Origin: an uncultured Bacteroidales bacterium
Lineage (GTDB): Bacteria > Bacteroidota > Bacteroidia > Bacteroidales > UBA932
Reading direction: 5' to 3'
DNA length: 64,000 nucleotides
Assembly: GCA_934717185.1 (NCBI GenBank)
Contig: CAKUYQ010000016.1
Coordinates: forward strand, 1 to 64,000
The notes below the pieces were generated by a model. The model was not told where the DNA came from and ran no database searches. It worked only from the letters and a program-made list of their open reading frames with translations. The translations under genes were made by a program, and so were the position numbers. Shown here piece after piece: positions 54,128-61,764 of the stretch (positions within the stretch are counted from its first letter, which is position 1; each line of letters begins with the position of its first letter).

Positions 54128-54670
54128 TTATACTTTTACTATTTGAACAAAATTTAGCTCTACTATTGTCTTTCTGCCAAAGATCATTACGCTTACCTTG
54201 AGTTTCTTCTTGTCATCCAAGACCTCCTCAACCACTGCGTTGAAATCTTTGAAAGGGCCATCCGTAACTTTTACCTTTTCTCCTTTGATGAATGGAGTCA
54301 TATTCTCCTCATCTTTCTCAATAGACTCATCTACCTGTTGCAGAATCTGTCTTATCTCTGCCGGTCTTAAAGGAATAGCTTTATCTTTGGTTCCCATTAT
54401 GTCTACAACACCGTTAACACTCTTTATTGCAGAGTAGACCTCTTTGGTCATCGCTGCCTCAATAAAGAGGTAACCTGGGTATAAAAGCTTTTCGGAATTG
54501 ACTTTTTTACCGTTCTTTACTTGAAAGATTCTTTCTGTAGGAATGAGAATTTTAGAAACTGAAGAAGAGAGGTTCAACCTCTCGATTTCATTTTCGATAT
54601 ATTCCTTTACTCGTTTCTCGGCACTGGAGAAAACTCTGAGTGCATACCAGTCTTTGGTTGTGTTTGCCAT
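54128..54670 (-). CDS. nusG: Transcription factor NusG
   Basis: The 180-residue protein has the NGN domain (DWYALRVFSSAEKRVKEYI; KLLYPGYLFIEA) and a C-terminal KOW domain (GEKVKVTDGPFKDFNAVVEEV). It binds RNA polymerase and couples it to Rho or the ribosome. The NGN domain is of normal length with no domain insertion. It is 2 bases after secE. Confidence 0.97.
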   Translation of the reverse strand: MANTTKDWYALRVFSSAEKRVKEYIENEIERLNLSSSVSKILIPTERIFQVKNGKKVNSEKLLYPGYLFIEAAMTKEVYSAIKSVNGVVDIMGTKDKAIPLRPAEIRQILQQVDESIEKDEENMTPFIKGEKVKVTDGPFKDFNAVVEEVLDDKKKLKVSVMIFGRKTIVELNFVQIVKV

Positions 54671-54672
54671 GA

Positions 54673-54867
54673 TTAGTATAACATCTTATAGATCGTCTTC
54701 ATAACGTTCTCAAATGCGAAATCCATTAGGAAGACAACGACAGCAATAATCACGGAAGCTACCATAACAAGTATAGCTGAGCTCTGGAGTTGTGACCATG
54801 TTGGCCAACTCACTTTTTTTGTAAGTTCGTTGTACGACTCTTTAAAATACAAAGCTATTCTGTTCAT
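54673..54867 (-). CDS. secE: Preprotein translocase subunit SecE
   Basis: The 64-residue single-membrane-segment protein (NELTKKVSWPTWSQLQSSAILVM) is the short SecE form, with the conserved amphipathic region before the membrane helix. It stabilises SecY in the Sec translocon. It lies between tRNA-Trp and nusG in the usual order. Confidence 0.95.
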   Translation of the reverse strand: MNRIALYFKESYNELTKKVSWPTWSQLQSSAILVMVASVIIAVVVFLMDFAFENVMKTIYKMLY

Positions 54868-54945
54868 ATCATTTTAATTATGATAACTACAAATGGAAGC
54901 TTTTGCGTTACCTGATTAAATAACCAAATCGTAACTTTTGGTTAG

Positions 54946-55016
54946 CAGGGACAGAGCGATTCGAACGCCCATCAATGGTTTTGGAGACCACTATTCTACC
55001 CTTGAACTATGTCCCT
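54946..55016 (-). tRNA. tRNA-Trp (CCA)
   Basis: The minus strand folds into a 71-base cloverleaf: acceptor AGGGACA with TGTCCCT, anticodon loop CTCCAAA, T loop TTCGAAT. CCA is not encoded. A 7-bp hairpin (AACCAAA with TTTGGTT) at 54922-54943 follows. Confidence 0.95.
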
Positions 55017-55019
55017 ATA

Positions 55020-55058
55020 AAAAGCTATCATCATCTTTTGGTGATGATAGCCTTTTTA
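55020..55058 (-). terminator. Hairpin between tuf and tRNA-Trp
   Basis: GCTATCATCA pairs with TGATGATAGC, followed by TTTTTA on the minus strand, just before the 5' end of tRNA-Trp. It can partly end tuf transcription or mark processing. Confidence 0.75.
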
Positions 55059-55069
55059 TTTGATATTAA

Positions 55070-56257
55070 TTATTCCAAAATCTTGGTTACCTGGCCGGCA
55101 CCTACTGTTCTACCACCCTCACGGATTGCAAAACGTAGACCCTCGTTGATAGCTACAGGGTAGATAAGCTCTACTGTAATTGTAACGTTATCACCTGGCA
55201 TTACCATCTCTACACCCTCTGGAAGAAGAATCTCTCCTGTTACATCCAATGTACGGATGAAGAACTGAGGACGATATTTGTTGTGGAATGGAGTGTGACG
55301 TCCACCCTCTTCTTTCTTAAGAACGTAGATCTCAGCCTGGAATTTCTTATGAGGAGTGATTGTACCAGGTTTAGCAATAACCTGACCTCTCTTAATCTCT
55401 TTCTTATCAATACCACGAAGAAGCAAACCTACGTTATCACCAGCCTCACCCTCATCAAGAAGTTTTCTAAACATCTCAACTCCGGTAACAGTTGATTTCT
55501 TAGGCTCCTCGCCAAGACCGATAATCTGAACCTCTTCACCAACTTTGATAACACCGGTCTCAATTCTACCGGTAGCAACTGTACCACGACCTGTGATTGA
55601 GAATACATCCTCAACCGGCATTAGGAATGGTTTTTCGTTATCACGTGGAGGAAGCGGAATGTACTCGTCAACTGCATCCATAAGCTCCATGATCTTAGCC
55701 TCCCATTTAGGGTCACCGTTAAGAGCACCTAAAGCAGAACCGCGGATGATAGGGGTGTTGTCGCCATCGAAGTTGTAGAAGCTAAGAAGCTCACGAACCT
55801 CCATCTCAACAAGGTCAATCATCTCAGGGTCGTCAACGATATCAACTTTGTTCAAGAATACAACGATTCTAGGAACGTTTACCTGACGAGCAAGAAGGAT
55901 GTGCTCACGAGTCTGAGGCATAGGACCGTCGGTAGCAGCAACAACCAAGATAGCACCGTCCATCTGTGCAGCACCTGTAACCATGTTCTTTACATAGTCG
56001 GCGTGGCCGGGACAGTCAACGTGAGCATAGTGACGTTTTGCAGTCTGATACTCTACGTGTGCAGTATTAATAGTGATACCACGCTCTTTCTCCTCCGGAG
56101 CGTTGTCGATAGAGTCAAATGAACGTAACTCAGAAAGACCCTGCTTTGCAAGTACTGTAGTAATAGCAGCAGTCAAAGTGGTTTTACCGTGGTCAACGTG
56201 GCCGATAGTACCAATGTTAACGTGTGGTTTATCCCTTTTAAAAGTTTCTTTTGCCAT
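55070..56257 (-). CDS. tuf: Elongation factor Tu
   Basis: The 395-residue GTPase delivers aminoacyl-tRNA to the ribosome. It has GHVDHGKTTL, DCPGHADYVKNM, NKVDIVDD, and RGSALGALNGD, then domains 2 and 3 ending in the basic REGGRTVGAGQVTKIL. Only one tuf is present in the window. Four tRNA genes lie directly upstream and probably share its promoter. Confidence 0.99.
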   Translation of the reverse strand: MAKETFKRDKPHVNIGTIGHVDHGKTTLTAAITTVLAKQGLSELRSFDSIDNAPEEKERGITINTAHVEYQTAKRHYAHVDCPGHADYVKNMVTGAAQMDGAILVVAATDGPMPQTREHILLARQVNVPRIVVFLNKVDIVDDPEMIDLVEMEVRELLSFYNFDGDNTPIIRGSALGALNGDPKWEAKIMELMDAVDEYIPLPPRDNEKPFLMPVEDVFSITGRGTVATGRIETGVIKVGEEVQIIGLGEEPKKSTVTGVEMFRKLLDEGEAGDNVGLLLRGIDKKEIKRGQVIAKPGTITPHKKFQAEIYVLKKEEGGRHTPFHNKYRPQFFIRTLDVTGEILLPEGVEMVMPGDNVTITVELIYPVAINEGLRFAIREGGRTVGAGQVTKILE

Positions 56258-56300
56258 AATAAATAAATTAATTAATTGTATATTTTTTACACACTGATAG

Positions 56301-56372
56301 AGCCGGTGATGAGATTTGAACTCATGACCTCTTCCTTACCAAGGAAGCGCTCTACCCCTGAGCTACACTGGC
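56301..56372 (-). tRNA. tRNA-Thr (GGT)
   Basis: The 72-base cloverleaf has anticodon loop TTGGTAA and T arm ATGAG-TTCAAAT-CTCAT, with discriminator T. The acceptor stem (GCCAGTG with CACCGGC) has one A-C mismatch at the fourth pair. CCA is not encoded. Confidence 0.92.
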
Positions 56373-56386
56373 GAACACAAAAAAAG

Positions 56387-56459
56387 AGCGGAAGACGAGG
56401 TTCGAACCCGCGACCCTCAGCTTGGAAGGCTGATGCTCTACCAACTGAGCTACTTCCGC
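56387..56459 (-). tRNA. tRNA-Gly (TCC)
   Basis: The 73-base cloverleaf has acceptor GCGGAAG with CTTCCGC and anticodon loop CTTCCAA. CCA is not encoded. Confidence 0.95.
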
Positions 56460-56464
56460 AATTG

Positions 56465-56547
56465 TGGGGAGAGCAGGATTCGAACCTACGAAGTCGTACG
56501 ACAGCAGATTTACAGTCTGCCCCAGTTGGCCACTTTGGTATCTCCCC
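56465..56547 (-). tRNA. tRNA-Tyr (GTA)
   Basis: The 83-base tRNA has a long variable arm (class II), acceptor GGGGAGA with TCTCCCC, and anticodon loop CTGTAAA. The discriminator is A. Confidence 0.95.
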
Positions 56548-56569
56548 TAATTTACTTCAAATAACTTTG

Positions 56570-56643
56570 AGCCGATGGAGGGATTCGAACCCACGACCCG
56601 CTGATTACAAATCAGCTGCTCTGGCCAACTGAGCTACATCGGC
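56570..56643 (-). tRNA. tRNA-Thr (TGT)
   Basis: The 74-base cloverleaf has acceptor GCCGATG with CATCGGC (fully paired) and anticodon loop TTTGTAA. It is the first gene of the tRNA-tuf transcript. Confidence 0.95.
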
Positions 56644-56700
56644 AATATGTCAATCCCCTCTGATGCGTGTCTAAAACACTTTTCTTTTCGTTTGGGATTG

Positions 56701-56732
56701 CAAAGATATGTGTTTTGTTTTTATCTACCAAA
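56701..56732 (-). promoter_or_regulatory. Promoter of the tRNA4-tuf transcript (TTTG-N20-TATCTTTG)
   Basis: On the minus strand, TTTG (56729-56732) and TATCTTTG (56701-56708) are 20 bases apart. It lies about 58 bases upstream of the first tRNA and just after the end of dxs, so it likely drives the whole tRNA-tuf and perhaps the secE-rpoC block. Confidence 0.75.
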
Positions 56733-56758
56733 TATTTTTGGCATATTTTTTTGTAAAT

Positions 56759-58624
56759 TTAGTTGCTTCTATTCCATTCCTCTATTAATAAGGCAACTAT
56801 ATCATCTACATTGTACCTGCACATACTTATAAGTTCCTCCACCGTCCCCTGTTCAACAAATTTGTCGGGAATACCCATACCTATAATCTTTACGGGTTTT
56901 CTGCATGACACATATTCGCATATTGCACCGTAGAGCCCCCCCTTAACGGTACCGTCCTCTATGGTTATTATCTTGTCGTAGCTGTTGAGGATTTTATCTA
57001 CAAGTTCTGTGTCTAAGGGTTTAAGGAAGCGCATGTCGTAGTGCCCCGGGGTTATTCCCTGTGCCTTGAGCTGTTCTGTTGCTTTGGCTACCCTGTTGCC
57101 GGTTGTTCCCAACGAGAGGATTGCTATTCTGCTTCCCGACAATATCTCGCGGCCCTTTCCCGGCTCTATAAAGGTGTATTCGTTTGGGAGCGGAAGGCCT
57201 TCGCATTTGCCTCTTGGGTATCTTATGGCGGTGGCTCCGTATTGCTCCTGAGTCGCCGAGTACATTATGTTACGCAGCTCTATCTCATTCATGGGAGCGG
57301 CTATCGTAATGTTTGGAATGGGACGTAGGTAGGCAAGATCGAATGCGCCGTGGTGTGTTGCGCCATCCTCGCCAACCAATCCTGCCCTGTCTATGCAGAA
57401 GATTACCTTAAGGTTCTGCAGGGCTACATCGTGTACGATGTTGTCGTATGCTCTCTGCAGGAATGTTGAGTAGATATTGCAGAACGGAAGTGCCCCTGCT
57501 GCTGCCAATCCTGCCGAAAATGTTACCGCATGCTCCTCTGCTATGCCAACGTCAAAGCTGCGGTTGGGGAACACCTTCATCATGCCTGTCATGGAGCAAC
57601 CGCTTGCCATTGCCGGTGTTATTCCAACAATATTTGGATTGGTTTCTGCTAAATCTATTATGGTGCTGCCAAAGATCTCTTGGTATTTGAGCCTGTTGTC
57701 GCTGCTTTTTACCCTTTCTCCGGTCTTAATGTCAAAGGTGCCGGGTGCGTGCCAGACGGTCTGGTTCTGCTCGGCAGGTTTGTAGCCTTTCCCTTTTATT
57801 GTGCGTACATGCAGGATTTTTGGCCCGCGTATATCCTTTATGTTGGTGAGGGTTGTTACAAGCTGCCCTATATCGTTGCCGTCTATTGTGCCAAAGTACC
57901 TGAATCCCATGGCTTCAAAGAGGGTTCCGTTTTTAAGTAGTGCAGATTTTGTTGTAATCCAGAATTTTTGGATTAACCTGCGTACGCGCCCGTTGCCAAG
58001 CCTGTTCCAGACTTTGTTCTTTACCTTATTATATAAAGGGGAGGTGGACAGCTTCACAAGATAGTTGTGCATTGCACCTACATTCTTGTCTATTGAGATC
58101 TGGTTGTCGTTGAGGATAACTAAAATGTCTGAATTCATTGAGCCTGCATTGTTCAATGCTTCGTATGCCAAGCCTCCCGACAAAGCACCGTCTCCTATCA
58201 CCGCTATTATGTGGTTATGCAGCCCCTGCAGCTGCTCCCCAACGGCAATACCAAGCGCCCCCGAAATGGAGGTTGATGTGTGTCCTGCTCCAAATGGATC
58301 GTATTCGCTCTCCGATCTTTTTGTGAAACCGCTCAGCCCGTTGAGTTTTCTGTTGTTCTTAAAGGCCTCTTTTCTGCCGGTTAGAATCTTGTGGGCGTAT
58401 GCCTGATGTCCTACATCCCAGATGAGCTTGTCGTTAGGTGTATTAAAGACGTAATGTATACCCACGGCAAGTTCAACAGCACCAAGACTTGCTCCAAGAT
58501 GCCCGGGATTCTTTGCGCAGCACTCTATCATATATTCTCTTATCTCATCGCACAGAATGCCGAGCTTGTCTATGCTCAGGCCTCTTATATCTTTGGGATA
58601 GTTGATATTGTCTAATAGTTTCAC
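56759..58624 (-). CDS. dxs: 1-deoxy-D-xylulose-5-phosphate synthase
   Basis: The 621-residue thiamine-dependent enzyme joins pyruvate and glyceraldehyde 3-phosphate as the first step of the non-mevalonate isoprenoid route, and its product also feeds PdxJ. It shows GHLGASLGAVEL, WDVGHQAYAHKILTGR, GDGALSGGLAYEALNNAG, and GIAEEHAVTFSAGLAA with the catalytic Glu. Two opposite copies of the dispersed word GTCGGGAA lie in its 3' third (56864 and 57133). It feeds the UppS product pathway encoded in this window. Confidence 0.97.
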   Translation of the reverse strand: MKLLDNINYPKDIRGLSIDKLGILCDEIREYMIECCAKNPGHLGASLGAVELAVGIHYVFNTPNDKLIWDVGHQAYAHKILTGRKEAFKNNRKLNGLSGFTKRSESEYDPFGAGHTSTSISGALGIAVGEQLQGLHNHIIAVIGDGALSGGLAYEALNNAGSMNSDILVILNDNQISIDKNVGAMHNYLVKLSTSPLYNKVKNKVWNRLGNGRVRRLIQKFWITTKSALLKNGTLFEAMGFRYFGTIDGNDIGQLVTTLTNIKDIRGPKILHVRTIKGKGYKPAEQNQTVWHAPGTFDIKTGERVKSSDNRLKYQEIFGSTIIDLAETNPNIVGITPAMASGCSMTGMMKVFPNRSFDVGIAEEHAVTFSAGLAAAGALPFCNIYSTFLQRAYDNIVHDVALQNLKVIFCIDRAGLVGEDGATHHGAFDLAYLRPIPNITIAAPMNEIELRNIMYSATQEQYGATAIRYPRGKCEGLPLPNEYTFIEPGKGREILSGSRIAILSLGTTGNRVAKATEQLKAQGITPGHYDMRFLKPLDTELVDKILNSYDKIITIEDGTVKGGLYGAICEYVSCRKPVKIIGMGIPDKFVEQGTVEELISMCRYNVDDIVALLIEEWNRSN

Positions 58625-58743
58625 CTCTTTTTTAAGTTTGTTGGGGGCGCAAGTTACAACTTTTTTTGACAGTTATAATAAAAATGCCTAACTTGCTTGG
58701 CGTTTTTCGTACCCTAAGGTAGAAATTATTAAATTATACAATA

Positions 58744-60165
58744 GTGAATAATACAATCAAAACTTTAAAGGATTCGGCGGCTATGAGGTGGACCGCCTTG
58801 GTGTTGCTTGCAATGGCAATGTTCTTTGGGTATATCTTTATGGATATACTGTCGCCTCTAATGAGTATGTTACAGGATTATAGGGGTTGGGATCCAACTG
58901 CTTACGGCAGATACGCCGGTTCCGAGACCTTCCTTAACGTATTTGTCTTCTTCCTCATATTTGCAGGTATTATCTTGGATAAGATGGGGGTAAGGTTTAC
59001 AGCTATTTTGTCGGGAGCTGTAATGGTAGCGGGTGCTTCTATAAACTACTTGGCTGTTTCAGACGCTTTTGTGGGCAGCTCCATAGAGGCTTTCTTTACA
59101 AATAACCTTAATATTCCGGAGCAGTGGTGGAATATAACACCGTTCTATGCAGGTATGCCCGCTTCTGCCAAATGCTCGGCTATAGGCTTTATGATTTTTG
59201 GCTGTGGCGTTGAGATGGCAGGTATAACGGTTTCACGCGGAATTGTAAAATGGTTTAAGGGAAAAGAGATGGCGCTTGCAATGGGTTGCGAGATGGCGTT
59301 GGCAAGAGTTGGTGTTGCCGTGGTGATGGTTGGTTCTCCATTTGTAGCATCAAAGATTGGGGCTGTTCCAAGTGTTTCAAGGCCGGTTCTGTTTGCCGTT
59401 ATACTTCTTATTATAGGCCTTATCTCATTTATCGCATACGCGTTCATGGATAAGAAACTTGAGAAACAGATGGGCGAGAGCGGAGAGGAGAAGGATGATC
59501 CGTTTAAGTTGTCTGATCTTAAATATCTGTTTGGTAGCAAGGTCTTCTGGCTTGTGGCTATCTTGTGCGTGCTATATTATTCTGCAATATTCCCGTTCCA
59601 AAAGTATGCGATAAATATGTTGCAGTGTAATCTTGGGCTTTCTGCAGAGACAGCCGGCCTTATATTCTTCTGGTTCCCTATTGGAGCGGCTGCAATCACA
59701 CCGTTCTTGGGTAATTTCTTGGATAAGAAGGGTAAGGGTGCAACAATGCTTATATACGGTGCACTTCTTATGATATTGTGCCATCTTACATTTGCATTTA
59801 TACTTCCTGCAACCAAGTCTGTTGTAGTTGCGGTTATAGGAATTGTGCTGTTGGGCATATCGTTCTCGTTGGTTCCGGCCTCTTTGTGGCCATCTGTTCC
59901 TAAGCTTGTGGACGAGAAGCTGTTGGGTTCTGCATATGCAGTTATTTTCTGGATTCAGAATATAGGTCTGTATCTGTTCCCTATGATTATAGGTATGGTT
60001 ATCTCTGCAACCAATCCCGGTGTTACAGATCCTTTGAAATACAATTATACTGTTCCTATGGTGGTGTTTGCATCTCTTGGAGTACTTGCCCTTGTATTCG
60101 GGTTGTGGCTTAAGGCTCTTGATGCAAAGAAACATTACGGTTTGGAGCAGCCTAACATCAAATAA
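58744..60165 (+). CDS. MFS transporter (first tandem copy)
   Basis: The 473-residue protein has about 12 membrane segments with a charged cytoplasmic loop between the halves (about 239-263, MDKKLEKQ then EEKDDPFKLSD). The first part has the MFS A-like motif LDKMGVRFT. The start is GTG; alignment of its first residues (NTIKTLKDS) with the downstream paralogue (KAIKTLKDS) supports it over the later ATG. The substrate cannot be inferred. It resembles the MFSD1-like branch of bacterial MFS proteins. It is divergent from dxs. Confidence 0.85.
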   Translation: MNNTIKTLKDSAAMRWTALVLLAMAMFFGYIFMDILSPLMSMLQDYRGWDPTAYGRYAGSETFLNVFVFFLIFAGIILDKMGVRFTAILSGAVMVAGASINYLAVSDAFVGSSIEAFFTNNLNIPEQWWNITPFYAGMPASAKCSAIGFMIFGCGVEMAGITVSRGIVKWFKGKEMALAMGCEMALARVGVAVVMVGSPFVASKIGAVPSVSRPVLFAVILLIIGLISFIAYAFMDKKLEKQMGESGEEKDDPFKLSDLKYLFGSKVFWLVAILCVLYYSAIFPFQKYAINMLQCNLGLSAETAGLIFFWFPIGAAAITPFLGNFLDKKGKGATMLIYGALLMILCHLTFAFILPATKSVVVAVIGIVLLGISFSLVPASLWPSVPKLVDEKLLGSAYAVIFWIQNIGLYLFPMIIGMVISATNPGVTDPLKYNYTVPMVVFASLGVLALVFGLWLKALDAKKHYGLEQPNIK

Positions 60166-60210
60166 TAAAGTGGAATTCAATTTTAATTACTAATACTTAC
60201 CTAAAATTTT

Positions 60211-61596
60211 ATGAATAAGGCGATAAAAACCTTGAAAGACAGTAAGACAGCTTGCTGGATAGCCTTGGCACTGTTGGTTGTGCCAATGTTTGCATCCTAT
60301 TTCTTTGACGATATGTTCTCAACCATATCGCACATTTTTAAAAATCCAAATTTGTTAGAGTTAGGTTGGAACTCGGGTGAATACGGCTTCTATGCCGGTG
60401 GATATTCATTCTTGTGCGTTTGGGGCGGACTTATAATATGCGGTATGCTGTTGGATAAATGGGGCGTAAGGGTAACAGGCTCTATTTTCGTTGGATTGAT
60501 GGTTGTTGGTGCAGCATTGGTATCGTTTGCCATATCTGCCGGATTTGAACCAAAAACCTCTCTCGCGGTTGCATATACAGGATGTATGATATTCGGATTG
60601 GGAAGTGAGATTGCAGGTGTGGCTGTGACCCGTTCAATTGCCAAATGGTTTAAAGGAAAAAATATGGCTTTGGCAATGGGCTTGCAGCTTGCTATTGCCA
60701 GATTGGGAACTGCGTTGGCATTCTTCCTATCACCTATACTTGTAACAATGAAGGCACAGGGCGAGATCTATCACCTTACAGATACCAATAAACCTGCATT
60801 GTTTGGCCTTATGCTATTGTTCTTAGGTGCTATCCTTTGGGCAATATTTGTTGCAATGGATGCTAAATTTGACAGACAGCTTGGTACAACAGACAAAGTT
60901 GTAACATCTGAGGAGGATAAATTCAAATTTTCAGACATATTCAGGGTACTTGGTAACAAGCATTTTATTTTAGTGTCACTGCTTTGCGTATTCTTCTACT
61001 GCTGTATTATCTCATTCAAGAAGTTTGGAACATCTATCCTTATCCCAAGATTCGGTATTGACGTAGATACTGCAAAGTGGATGGTTACAATGATACCTTT
61101 CTTTACAGTTATATTTACTCCGTTGTTCGGTACATTGGTAGACAAGATTGGAAAAGGTACAAGATGGATGATAATAGGTTCTGTACTGGTATTGACATCG
61201 CATCTTATCATTGCATTTGCACCAAGTGTAACTTACTTTGGATATATAGGCATTGCATTGTTGGGCGTTGGTTATTCATTAGTTCCTGCTGCCATGTGGC
61301 CATCTGTTCCTAAAATTATCCCTGAGAAGAATTTGGGAACAGCCTACTCTCTTATCTATTGGATTCAGAATATGGGTATGCTTATAGTGCCTATTTTTGT
61401 TGGATTGATATTCAATAAATATATTACAGCCGATGAAGGCGATGCCATGAGAATCGCTCAGGAGCAGACTGCTGCGGTAGGAGCAGAGTATATATTTATA
61501 GGTCTTGGCATTGTGGCTGTTGTGGTATCTCTACTGTTTGCTGCCTCTTCCAAGAAGAATCCTCAGTTGGAATTGGATATGCCTAACAAGAAGTAA
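60211..61596 (+). CDS. MFS transporter (second tandem copy)
   Basis: The 461-residue protein is a paralogue of the preceding one along its whole length: KWFKGK(E/N)MALAMG, SLVPA(S/A)LWPSVPK-like SLVPAAMWPSVPKII, and the LDKWGVRVTG A-like motif. The central loop is charged and shorter in hydrophobic content. It starts 45 bases after the first copy, probably in the same transcript, and is followed by a strong terminator. Differences in the pore-lining helices suggest distinct substrates or a two-protein transporter. Confidence 0.85.
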   Translation: MNKAIKTLKDSKTACWIALALLVVPMFASYFFDDMFSTISHIFKNPNLLELGWNSGEYGFYAGGYSFLCVWGGLIICGMLLDKWGVRVTGSIFVGLMVVGAALVSFAISAGFEPKTSLAVAYTGCMIFGLGSEIAGVAVTRSIAKWFKGKNMALAMGLQLAIARLGTALAFFLSPILVTMKAQGEIYHLTDTNKPALFGLMLLFLGAILWAIFVAMDAKFDRQLGTTDKVVTSEEDKFKFSDIFRVLGNKHFILVSLLCVFFYCCIISFKKFGTSILIPRFGIDVDTAKWMVTMIPFFTVIFTPLFGTLVDKIGKGTRWMIIGSVLVLTSHLIIAFAPSVTYFGYIGIALLGVGYSLVPAAMWPSVPKIIPEKNLGTAYSLIYWIQNMGMLIVPIFVGLIFNKYITADEGDAMRIAQEQTAAVGAEYIFIGLGIVAVVVSLLFAASSKKNPQLELDMPNKK

Positions 61597-61656
61597 AAAA
61601 TGGTGTTGTCTTAAGAGACAACCTAAAAGCAGGTCCTGCATTTGCAAGACAATAAT

Positions 61657-61688
61657 AAGGGTGGCTCGTTTGAGCCACCCTGTTTTTT
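61657..61688 (+). terminator. Terminator of the MFS pair
   Basis: GGGTGGCTC pairs perfectly with GAGCCACCC around a 4-base loop and is followed by TG and seven T, about 60 bases after the stop of the second MFS gene. Confidence 0.92.
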
Positions 61689-61764
61689 TGACTTCTCGCA
61701 TTTTACAGCTATCTTTACAGAGATTACAAAACTGCTTTAGGAATAAATATACCGCTTTAGAAAA

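Noticed and set aside
54922..54943. Terminator after tRNA-Trp
   Set aside because: The AACCAAA/TTTGGTT hairpin lacks a T run and may only aid processing, so it is noted with the tRNA rather than called.
43770..56257. Many open frames antisense to rpoC, rpoB, ribosomal and tuf genes
   Set aside because: They follow from codon bias in conserved housekeeping genes and match no protein pattern.
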